Part shown: positions 1-7,400 of the stretch, in pieces
Layout: the number at the start of each line of letters is the position of its first letter
Position numbering within the stretch: the first letter of the stretch is position 1
Assembly (NCBI GenBank): GCA_943326975.2
Contig: CALPVI020000076.1
Coordinates: 1 to 7,580 of the forward strand
Direction of reading: 5' to 3'
Source of the DNA: Actinomyces viscosus
Lineage (GTDB): Bacteria; Bacteroidota; Bacteroidia; Flavobacteriales_D; Crocinitomicaceae
Length of the DNA stretch: 7,580 nt
Translations under genes and position numbers: made by a program
Notes under the pieces: generated by a model
Databases searched by the model: none
The model's input: only the letters and a program-made list of their open reading frames with translations
What the model was told of the DNA's origin: nothing

Positions 1-132
1 CATCTCAATTAAATTATGAGATAAATTACAAATAATTTAAGGCAATATAATTTAACCTACATCTAACTGAATAACAGTTTATTAATTAAAATTATTTGAA
101 ACTTATATGTTCTAATAATCCATTATTACTTG
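1..132. other. AT-rich left edge, no gene seen
   Basis: All three + frames are closed by stops at 10-12, 17-19 and 33-35, so at most the last few codons of a gene coming from the left could lie here. The longest candidate tail reads SQLNYEINYK and stops at 33-35. The only structures are a weak 6-bp inverted repeat (2-7 with 17-22) and an all-AT hairpin with 7-bp arms at 113-119 and 122-128 around a CC loop. Neither has a clear role. A CAT at 1-3 would be an ATG on the minus strand, but nothing can be said about what follows it. Confidence 0.5.
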
Positions 133-160
133 TCCCGTATTTATCGGGATGTTTTTTTTT
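133..160 (+). terminator. Rho-independent terminator of an off-window + strand transcript
   Basis: A 5-bp GC-rich stem (TCCCG at 133-137 with CGGGA at 145-149) closes a 7-nt loop and is followed after two bases by nine Ts (152-160). The T-run lies only on the + strand side, so it ends transcription moving rightwards. No + strand gene lies between position 1 and here, so the gene it serves must end at or before about position 35, or the transcript is non-coding. Confidence 0.75.
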
Positions 161-191
161 AAAAACGAAGGGCGTCCATATCGGACACCCT
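161..191 (-). terminator. Rho-independent terminator of the beta-barrel gene
   Basis: A 9-bp stem pairs 169-177 with 183-191 around a 5-nt loop. On the + strand positions 173 and 187 are a C/A mismatch, but in the minus-strand RNA they become a G-U wobble, so the hairpin is complete only in the minus transcript. It is followed on that strand by TTCGTTTTT (169-161). It starts 31 nt after the stop codon of the gene at 223-1074. Its T-tract abuts the T-tract of the opposing terminator. Confidence 0.8.
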
Positions 192-222
192 CTCTCTTTA
201 TATTTTTAAAAAATCCAACAAC

Positions 223-1074
223 TTAAAAGTTCAATGTCATTCCAAATGTAAATGGGTGAATTTCATCTGTTAATTTTGTATCAAAAACAGGTAGCAAACT
301 ATACGAAGCAAAAGCACCCCAATCTGCATATCCAAAACGGACCATGGCATCTAACTTAAATGGATTTAAACCATACGTTCCTTTATTTTTGATTTCAAAT
401 TCTTTTCCGTCTAATTCTTTTCCAATTCTTTTCACTTTTGAAGTCAATCGAACTCCTCCTACAACACCAGCAGCTAAATAAAAATCTTCGTCTTGACTTG
501 AACAAAATTCAAGTAATAGGGGAACCTGCAAATAAGATGCTCTTAATTTATTTTTAGAATAATTAGCTGTTGTATCAATTGTAGCAAATAAACTATCTTT
601 TGATGATTGTAATAAGTAATTATTTTTGAAGGCTACTTGCGTAAATCCCAAACCCAAACCAGTTGTAATTCCTATATAGTTTTTGTAGATACTAAATTTA
701 TGTTCCAATAAATTCAAATTAAACGCAATCGATTTTGCTGGATCATTATTCCAATAATCATGGTTACCAAAATTTGTAGATCCATTGTTATTTAATAATA
801 CTCCAAATCCCAAATCCATACCTGCCCAATGTGCCTCGTTATGAATTTGTTCAGCTTCAGACGGACTTGCATCCACCGTATCTATATCTTGTTCTTCATT
901 CTTACTTGAATATTCAACTTTTTTACCTTTTCCATTTTCACCGATTACAATCACCTGCGATTTCCCTAATTTAAATCGTGTAGTATCTGTATCAACATTT
1001 TTTTGTTCTGCTTCTTGTGCAAATGAATTCAAGAAATAAAAAACAAAAATTGGAAATAAAATTATCTTTCTCAT
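223..1074 (-). CDS. outer-membrane beta-barrel protein, PorT-like class
   Basis: This 283-aa protein starts with a clear signal peptide (MRKIILFPIFVFYFLNSFAQ, cleavage expected after residue 20). Residues 21-80 form a polar, acidic stretch that includes the short motif TTRFKLGKSQVIVIGENG. From about residue 82 (HWAGMDLGFG) to the end the pattern is alternating hydrophobic and polar strands with glycine turns, and it finishes in phenylalanine (FGMTLNF), as outer-membrane barrels do. The layout matches an uncharacterised Bacteroidota family usually annotated as PorT family or outer membrane beta-barrel protein (PF13568-like), for which phrases such as HWAG, the ITTGLGLGF strand and YLQVPLLLEF are typical. 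Substrate or partner cannot be read from the sequence. PorT proper is a T9SS assembly factor, but this resemblance is only of fold class and does not imply that role. The ATG at 1074 is chosen because the signal peptide begins there; upstream is A/T-rich with no Shine-Dalgarno, as usual in this phylum. It has its own terminator. Confidence 0.8.
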   Translation of the reverse strand: MRKIILFPIFVFYFLNSFAQEAEQKNVDTDTTRFKLGKSQVIVIGENGKGKKVEYSSKNEEQDIDTVDASPSEAEQIHNEAHWAGMDLGFGVLLNNNGSTNFGNHDYWNNDPAKSIAFNLNLLEHKFSIYKNYIGITTGLGLGFTQVAFKNNYLLQSSKDSLFATIDTTANYSKNKLRASYLQVPLLLEFCSSQDEDFYLAAGVVGGVRLTSKVKRIGKELDGKEFEIKNKGTYGLNPFKLDAMVRFGYADWGAFASYSLLPVFDTKLTDEIHPFTFGMTLNF

Positions 1075-1090
1075 ATCTGCTATTTGTTAT

Positions 1091-1121
1091 CAATTTTAAG
1101 TAAGACAATTATCAAACCAAA
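1091..1121 (-). promoter_or_regulatory. candidate promoter of the beta-barrel gene
   Basis: Read on the minus strand, TTTG (1121-1118) is followed after 19 nt by TAAAATTG (1098-1091), which matches the Bacteroidota -7 consensus TAnnTTTG at all but one fixed base. Transcription would begin near 1084 and leave a leader of about 10 nt. The spacing fits the family, but the mismatch and short leader make it tentative. Confidence 0.4.
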
Positions 1122-1133
1122 AAGTTACATCGT

Positions 1134-1170
1134 AAAATAAAAAAATCCCTTTGTTAGCAAACAAAGGGAT
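1134..1170 (-). terminator. Rho-independent terminator of the bacilliredoxin gene
   Basis: A perfect 11-bp inverted repeat (1145-1155 with 1160-1170) surrounds a 4-nt loop, AGCA. On the minus strand the stem is followed by a T-rich tract (1144-1134, interrupted by one A). It begins 23 nt beyond the stop codon of the gene at 1194-1610, and lies upstream of the next minus-strand gene. The two minus-strand genes are therefore probably separate transcription units rather than an operon. Confidence 0.9.
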
Positions 1171-1193
1171 CTCAAATGAATTATAATATAAGA

Positions 1194-1610
1194 TTAATTA
1201 CAAAATTCTTCGTAAGCTTCTTGTAAATTTTCAGCAATCATTTGTGCTGTTCCACCTTCAATATGATGTCTTTCTAAAAAGTGAACCAATTTACCATCTT
1301 TAAATAATGCAATAGATGGAGATGACGGAGGGTAAGGTAAAAAATATTTACGTGCTTGAGCAACTGCTTCACCATCAACACCTGCAAATACAGTTGTTAA
1401 ATTAGAAGGTTTTTTATCAGCTGTTAAAGACAATTTAACACCCGGACGCATATTGCCTGCTGCACAACCACAAACAGAGTTTACAACTACCAATAAAGTT
1501 CCTTTTGAATCTTTAATCGCAGTATCCACATCTTCTGGAGTTACTAATTGTTGAAATCCTGCATTTACAAGATCTTCTTTCATTGGTCTTACTAATTCTG
1601 GAGGATACAT
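1194..1610 (-). CDS. bacilliredoxin, BrxA/BrxB (YphP/YqiW) family
   Basis: The 138-aa product is a small cytoplasmic thioredoxin-fold protein. Family members remove bacillithiol from oxidised, S-bacillithiolated protein cysteines. The start MYPPELVRPM, the active site NSVCGCAAGNMRPG with the CGC pair at Cys47 and Cys49, the phrase FAGVDGEA, and the ending LVHFLERHHIEGG followed by a short C-terminal helix are all hallmarks of the family. Length is close to that of the Bacillus proteins (about 145 aa). There is no signal peptide. The ATG at 1610 is supported by the conserved MYPPE N-terminus and by a strong promoter just upstream. No bacillithiol synthesis gene (bshA, bshB, bshC) or bacillithiol-disulfide reductase is in the window. 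I leave the symbol empty because BrxA and BrxB cannot be told apart here. The family call is very secure; in vivo substrates are unknown. Confidence 0.95.
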   Translation of the reverse strand: MYPPELVRPMKEDLVNAGFQQLVTPEDVDTAIKDSKGTLLVVVNSVCGCAAGNMRPGVKLSLTADKKPSNLTTVFAGVDGEAVAQARKYFLPYPPSSPSIALFKDGKLVHFLERHHIEGGTAQMIAENLQEAYEEFCN

Positions 1611-1638
1611 ATTTTAATTTTTTTAGAATTTTCTGATA

Positions 1639-1667
1639 CAAAAATACGAATAAATTCAGTACACAAA
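1639..1667 (-). promoter_or_regulatory. promoter of the bacilliredoxin gene, Bacteroidota type
   Basis: On the minus strand TTTG (1667-1664) is followed after 17 nt by TATTTTTG (1646-1639), an exact match to the TAnnTTTG -7 element with an exact -33 TTTG. Transcription would start near 1632, giving a leader of about 20 nt that is A/T-rich and has no Shine-Dalgarno. It is the best promoter match I see in the window. Confidence 0.65.
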
Positions 1668-1797
1668 TACTTATTTAGAATGATTATAAAAAAACTATTT
1701 TAGAATTATTATTCACCTTTAATAACTTATCTCTTCCTTTCATCAACTGAAAAAAACAGATTATACTTTAATACCAATCAAATTAAAAGTAAATGTG

Positions 1798-1805
1798 TTA
1801 CTTTG
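1798..1805 (+). promoter_or_regulatory. possible -7 element for the DUF5686 gene
   Basis: TTACTTTG differs from TAnnTTTG at one fixed position and lies 46 nt before the ATG at 1852. No TTG or TTTG is present at the expected distance upstream (about 1775-1781), so the assignment is weak. If correct, the leader would start near 1811, and the GTG-initiated extension from 1795 could not be translated from this message. Confidence 0.3.
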
Positions 1806-1851
1806 TATCTGTAAATTGACTCGCTACTTACATTCATATTTCTACACGAAC

Positions 1852-4332
1852 ATGGCATTAAAAAAGTATCTATTCATTTTATTTTTTATTTCCATTCATC
1901 CGTTTTTATCAGCTCAAAATTTAGTGAGTGGTATTATAACAGATGAAAACAAAATGCCTATTCCAGCTGTTCAAATTTTCTCAAAAAATAATCCAGAATT
2001 GAGGACGGTAGCCGATGAAAAAGGATATTATGAAATGCGCTTATTTGTAGGAGAATATTTCTTAGTATTTCGTTCAATCGGTTATGAAGATAGAGAGGCA
2101 TATATTAGTATATCGGATAAAGATATTCAAAAAAATATTCAATTATTTCCTTCCAAACTTAATTCTTTGGAGGATGTAGAAATTACTACAAAAAAAACAA
2201 ATCCTGGAAGGGAAATAATGTTAAAAGTGGTTGAAAAAAAAGATCAGATGAGCCCTTGGAATCAAGCACATTCTTGTGAAGTATATATTAAAGCGAGTGA
2301 AAAAATTGAAACCTTCGAAAAAGAAAGAAAAAAAAATGAAAATCTAGAAGAGACCAAAACGTTTGATCCTTTTGAAGAAAAAAAGAAAGCAGATGAATTA
2401 CTTCTTGCTAACATGAATATACTAGAAGTTCAACTAACACGTCATTTTTCACCCCCTCATCAAATCAAGGAAATCCGAAATGCATTCGAAGAAAGAGGAA
2501 ATACTCAAGATTTATACTACAAAACAACGGTTAAATCTGATTTCAATTTCTTTTCCAATTTATTACATTTAAATGATTTACACCAGTCTCCTGTTGCTTC
2601 ACCAATTTCAGTGCCTGGAATTCTTTCCTATAAATATAGATTGGTCGAACAATACAAGGAAAATGGAAAGACTATACATAAAATCAAAATTATCCCAAGA
2701 AACTCAGCAACTTCTACATTGGAAGGTTTTGTATGGGTAATTGATTCTGTTTGGCTTATTCAAAAATTGGATTTGACGCTTTCAAAAGGAAATCTTTTGA
2801 TATATGATTATTTCAAAATTCAACAAGAATTTGAAAATTCGGGTGATACGCTTTCTGTTCTTACGCAACAAATACTTTCCTACGGAATAAAAAACAAGTC
2901 TAAGAATTCGACGGCGTCTACAATTGCCAGATTCAGTAACTATAATTTCAATCCTCATTTTTCAACTAAATTTTTCAATAATGAATTATCTGTAACTGAA
3001 AGTGAAGCCTATGAAAAAGATAGTTCGTATTGGAATAGAACAAGAAACATTGAATTAACGATTGACGAAAAAAAATACATCATTGCGAAAGATAGTATCA
3101 CTGATTTACAAAATAGAAAAGAATATTTAGATTCAGTTGATTTAGCTTTTAATAAAATAACCGCACTTAAAATTTTATGGTTTGGAATAGATCATAGAAA
3201 TCGAGAAAAAAAATCACAGTGGACTATCAATGCATTGGTTAATACAATACGTCCCGTATATATTGCTGGACCTAGAGTTGCTCTGGGTGGTTTTTATTTT
3301 AAAAAATGGAAAGATCAACGTAATTTAGATATGTATTCTGAAATTACTTATGGCCTATTAAATCAAGACGTAAAAGGCAGAACGCACTGGAATTATTTAT
3401 ACGATCCATTTCATTTTGGCCATATTGGAGTAAATTTCGTTCATGATTTCGATGTGATAAGAAGTTATGATGCTATTACACAAGTATATAAACGAAATAA
3501 TTTTATTCAAAAAACCGAACTTTCGTTTGACTATACGCGCGAATTTTTTAATGGCTTTTATATCTATCCTGAAATAGACTTTGCAGAAAGAAGTAATGTC
3601 AATAATTATAAATTTGTTACAACGCTCGATAAATACATTCCAAATGCAGAACCAACAGAATTTAAGACTTACCAAGCACTTTTAGGTAAAATAACTTTTA
3701 CATATACACCTGCTCAAAAGTATATGAAAGAAATAAATAGAAAAGTACTTTTGGGTTCAAAATGGCCTTCTTTTTACTTTTATTATGAAAAAGGAATCCC
3801 ACGTATATTCGGTAGTGATGTTAACCATGAGTATGCTATAATCGGTATGAATCAAACTTTCAAACTTAGCACATTAGGAACAACTAGTTACCATATCAAA
3901 ACGGGTCAGTTTTTGAGTTCAAAAGCATTATATGATGCGGATTATAAATACAATAGAAGAAGTGATCCAATTTGGTTTTCTAATCCATTATATTCTTTTC
4001 AAGGGTTAACACAATCTCTACCTTCAAAACAAATTTTTTATGAAGCTCATTTTATCCATCATGACAATGGAGCTATAATTAATAAGATCCCATTCATGAA
4101 AAAAACACGAATTGGTTTAGTTGTTGGCTGTGGCGCATTGTACGTGAAGGAGTTTAATTGGCAACATTATGAATTTTATTCTGGTTTAGAACGCAACATT
4201 CGAATTAATCGACAAATACTACGAATCGGTATTTATGGTGTTATTTCCGATGGAAATCATATCAACCCTACTTCCACTTGGAAAGTATCTTTTGCGATGA
4301 TCAATACAAGAACCATGAAATGGAACTTTTAA
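1852..4332 (+). CDS. DUF5686 / carboxypeptidase-regulatory-like outer-membrane protein
   Basis: From the ATG at 1852 the protein has 826 residues. It opens with a textbook signal peptide (MALKKYLFILFFISIHPFLSAQ). The open frame extends 19 codons further, to a GTG at 1795, but that extension would bury the signal peptide behind unrelated residues, so 1852 is the start. Residues about 23-100 form a carboxypeptidase-D regulatory-like domain (SGIITDENKMPIPAVQIF, then KGYYEMRL and FRSIGYEDREAYISI), the small beta-sandwich often placed at the front of Bacteroidota outer-membrane proteins. A lysine/glutamate-rich helical stretch follows near 150-185. The remainder fits the DUF5686 family: a long beta-rich region, aromatic strands, and a final barrel-like strand ending in phenylalanine (MKWNF). 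Typical size for the family is roughly 800-850 aa. No TonB box or plug domain is evident, so it should not be called a SusC or TonB receptor. Its function is unknown. It stands alone, divergent from the bacilliredoxin gene and convergent on the adhesin gene. Confidence 0.85.
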   Translation: MALKKYLFILFFISIHPFLSAQNLVSGIITDENKMPIPAVQIFSKNNPELRTVADEKGYYEMRLFVGEYFLVFRSIGYEDREAYISISDKDIQKNIQLFPSKLNSLEDVEITTKKTNPGREIMLKVVEKKDQMSPWNQAHSCEVYIKASEKIETFEKERKKNENLEETKTFDPFEEKKKADELLLANMNILEVQLTRHFSPPHQIKEIRNAFEERGNTQDLYYKTTVKSDFNFFSNLLHLNDLHQSPVASPISVPGILSYKYRLVEQYKENGKTIHKIKIIPRNSATSTLEGFVWVIDSVWLIQKLDLTLSKGNLLIYDYFKIQQEFENSGDTLSVLTQQILSYGIKNKSKNSTASTIARFSNYNFNPHFSTKFFNNELSVTESEAYEKDSSYWNRTRNIELTIDEKKYIIAKDSITDLQNRKEYLDSVDLAFNKITALKILWFGIDHRNREKKSQWTINALVNTIRPVYIAGPRVALGGFYFKKWKDQRNLDMYSEITYGLLNQDVKGRTHWNYLYDPFHFGHIGVNFVHDFDVIRSYDAITQVYKRNNFIQKTELSFDYTREFFNGFYIYPEIDFAERSNVNNYKFVTTLDKYIPNAEPTEFKTYQALLGKITFTYTPAQKYMKEINRKVLLGSKWPSFYFYYEKGIPRIFGSDVNHEYAIIGMNQTFKLSTLGTTSYHIKTGQFLSSKALYDADYKYNRRSDPIWFSNPLYSFQGLTQSLPSKQIFYEAHFIHHDNGAIINKIPFMKKTRIGLVVGCGALYVKEFNWQHYEFYSGLERNIRINRQILRIGIYGVISDGNHINPTSTWKVSFAMINTRTMKWNF

Positions 4333-4360
4333 TTTCCTGAATAACTGAAGTTTAAAAATC

Positions 4361-4404
4361 AAAAAAGGGTGTCTCGAATAATTCGAACACCCTTTCGTTA
4401 TTTT
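4361..4404. terminator. bidirectional terminator between convergent genes
   Basis: A long hairpin pairs 4364-4372 with 4387-4395 and 4374-4378 with 4382-4386, leaving one bulged base (4373) and a 3-nt loop. It sits between the stop at 4332 on + and the stop at 4414 on -. On the minus strand the stem runs into a T-rich tract (4366-4361, then further Ts to about 4353); on + it is followed by TTTCGTTATTTT. Both directions are thus plausible, with the minus side the stronger. Confidence 0.85.
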
Positions 4405-4413
4405 ATGATTGAT

Positions 4414-7400
4414 TTACATAGTCAAATGAAAGAATGTTTGACCTTCTCTTACTTCACCATTTAAACCTCTAATTTTATACTTAATATAGTAAACACCATC
4501 ACCTGCAGCATCACCTGATTTCGTTTTACCATCCCATTTTTCGTTCAATTGAGATAGTGAAATCATTTCTTCCCCCCATCTATTAATAATAACCGCTTCA
4601 AAAGCCGCTCCATTTAATACATTAATAAAATACTCATCATTCGCTCCATCTCCATTTGGTGAAAAAACATTTGGAATATGAACATCCATAGGTAAATATG
4701 GAATAACATTAATTGTTTTAGACCAAGTTGTATCCGGACAAACACCATTTGATGCGGTTAATGTAATTGTATATGTACCAATATTTGAATATGTCGCAGA
4801 TACATTACCTGAAGAATTACTTGATGTACCATTTCCAAAATCCCAATCATAGGTTGTAGCATTTGTTGAAGTGTTTACAAAATTTGCTACAACGGTTGGA
4901 TTACCATCTGCTGCATCAGTAGTAATATTTAAAACTGGCCTTGCAACTGTTGATATTACCATTGAAGTATCTGATGCACACTGACCTGCATTTGGAACAA
5001 AATTATAAGTTACATTTCCAACATTATTAGTTGAAATAGTAGTGGGATTCCAAACACCAATAACACCATTGTTTGATGTATTATTAAAAATTGGAGCAGT
5101 TGATTTTTGACACAAAGGTCCTAATGCTGTAAAAACAGGTTTAACTTTATCTGTTATTTGAACTGATAATTGAGCCGTAGTAGCACATTGACCTGAAGAA
5201 GGTGTAAATGTATAAGTTACTGAACCAACAGTAGTAGTTGAAATAACAGATGGATTCCATGAACCAGCAATACTATTAGTTGATGAACCAGGTAAAGAAG
5301 GAGCTATTGCCCCAAGACATTGATTGGGAATTGAAGCAAATGTTGGTTGAACCCTTGCAATTATTCCAACATCTACTCTCACTCTTGAACTTTGACAAGT
5401 ACCTGTTCCAGAAGTTACCCAATATGATGTTGGTACAGTCAATGCAGGAGTTGTAAATGAAGCTTGACTACCAACTAAATTACCTCCGGTTGCAGCATCA
5501 TACCAATTATAAGAAGAACCGCCTGTAGCAGTTAAAGTAGAAGTATTGCCTGAGCAAACTTGTGCATTAGAAGCATTTGGTGGAGTAGTGCCTGATACAG
5601 TCACCGAAATGGTATTTGTACCTGAACATCCAATTCCGTTATTCCAAGCATATGTTAAAGTATGTGTACCAGGTCCAGCAAGCGAAGGATTAAATACCCC
5701 ATAACCACTTCCTGTAAAGGTTGAGCTACCTAGTTTATAATTTGAAACTCCAGGACCAGAAAAAGTTGCTGTTCCTAAAATAGTATTCGGATTTAATACG
5801 ATTGTCATTCCAGAAACAAAAGCTACTGTTCTAAGAGCTGTTCCAGTTGCATGATCAGTAATAACAACATTACCACTTCCCGAACCAGTCAAACGAATGC
5901 TATATTGAAATGAAGGTGAGCAATAAGTAATTACTTTTTGTTGACCAGGGATGTTTACAAAACCTGTTCCAGCACCTTCTTCGAGTTCAATTGCTGAATA
6001 GGTAATTGCACCTCCAGCATTGCCTATTGTAAAACCTGGTGCAATGTATTCACCTGCTGTCAAAACATTATTCGCTTTTAAACCATAATTAGTATTATTC
6101 GAACAACTTAAGTTTTGAGAAGTTGGTGCTGTTCCTGTTTGCCAATTGAAACCAACTGTCCCACATGCAGGAGAAGGACAAGTTACTACTACTTGAATTG
6201 TTTTTGTTCCTGAACAACCAGCGCCATTATCCCATGAATAAACAATATTATGTGTTCCTGCACCAGCTACTGAAGGATCAAAGAAACCATCACCTCCACT
6301 ATTTGGGTTATTTGAAACACCTGGTCCTGTATAATTTGCTGTTCCAATCGGAGTGTAGACATTTGTAGTTGTTAAAGAAGATGTAAAAATTCCTGATTCA
6401 GCAATTGTACCATCTGCTGCATTGACAATTTGATAACCAAATTGACCAGCTCCTATTCCGTTTAATCTAAAAGAGTAGTTTCCTGGCTGAACATGATCTA
6501 TGACTAAAACTAATGTGTCTGGTCCTGATGGGTTTGCTTGATTGATTCCTACTGCGCCATTATCCAAAAAATCAAATGTTTGTGCACCCCAATTAGCTGC
6601 TATTGGCCATACTTTTGCAATAAATCCAGGATAAATCCATTGATCAGCAACCAAGAAATCTGGAGGGTTATTAGCTGATAGGTCAACAACTGGATCAGTA
6701 CAAGTAAACGGACCTGCTGTTGATAAACTAAAATCTACAGTACCACATGTGTATGTTGGTGGTGTTGTAGAGCAAGTGACTACAACCTGAATTGTTTTTG
6801 TTCCTGAACAGCCTGCTCCATTATTCCATGAATAAACAATGTTATGTGTTCCAGCTCCCGCAACTGAGGGATTAAAGAAACCATCACCTCCACTATTAGG
6901 GTTATTTGAAACACCTGGACCTGTATAATTTGCTGTTCCAATCGGTGAATATACGTTTGTAGTTGTTAAAGACGATGTAAAAATTCCTGACTCGGCAATT
7001 GTTCCATCAGCGGCATTAATAATTTCATAGCCGAATTGAGCAGCACCAATTCCATTTAATCTAAAAGAATAGTTTCCTGGCTGAACATGATCTACAGATA
7101 AAACTAATGTATCAGGACCTGTTGGATTTGCTTGATTGATTCCTACACTTCCATTGTCCAAAAAGTCAAGTGTTTGAGCTCCCCAATTGGCAGCTATTGG
7201 CCATACTTTAGCTATAAATCCTGGATAAATCCATTGATCAGCAATTAAAGAATTAGGAGGATTATTTGCAGACAAATTCACAATAGGATCTGTGCAGGTA
7301 AATGGGCCAGCGGTTGATAAACTAAAATCTACTGAACCACAAGTATATGCAGCTGGAGTAGTTGGACAACCACCACCTAATAATCCATAAACCTCAAAAG

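Noticed and set aside
113..128. AT-only inverted repeat (7-bp arms, CC loop) as an operator or terminator
   Set aside because: It is all A/T in an AT-rich stretch, lacks an adjacent T-tract and is not next to a promoter. Chance is the simpler explanation.
223..1610. Two-gene operon of bacilliredoxin and beta-barrel protein
   Set aside because: A perfect 11-bp hairpin with a T-rich tract lies between them on the transcribed strand, and a candidate promoter precedes the second gene.
3397..3675. 92-codon open frame on the minus strand inside the DUF5686 gene
   Set aside because: It lies wholly antisense to a well-supported coding region; its translation is rich in Ile, Phe and Cys with no domain or signal, and no promoter or terminator is attached. 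It is a shadow of AT-rich coding sequence.
1852..4332. TonB-dependent receptor (SusC-like) reading of the + strand gene
   Set aside because: The carboxypeptidase-regulatory-like domain is shared with SusC proteins, but no TonB box or plug domain follows it, and the remainder fits DUF5686.
6165..6368. 67-codon open frame on the plus strand inside the adhesin gene
   Set aside because: It is antisense to repeat copy 2 and reads as leucine/histidine-rich low-complexity sequence. It is best explained by the codon bias of the opposite strand.
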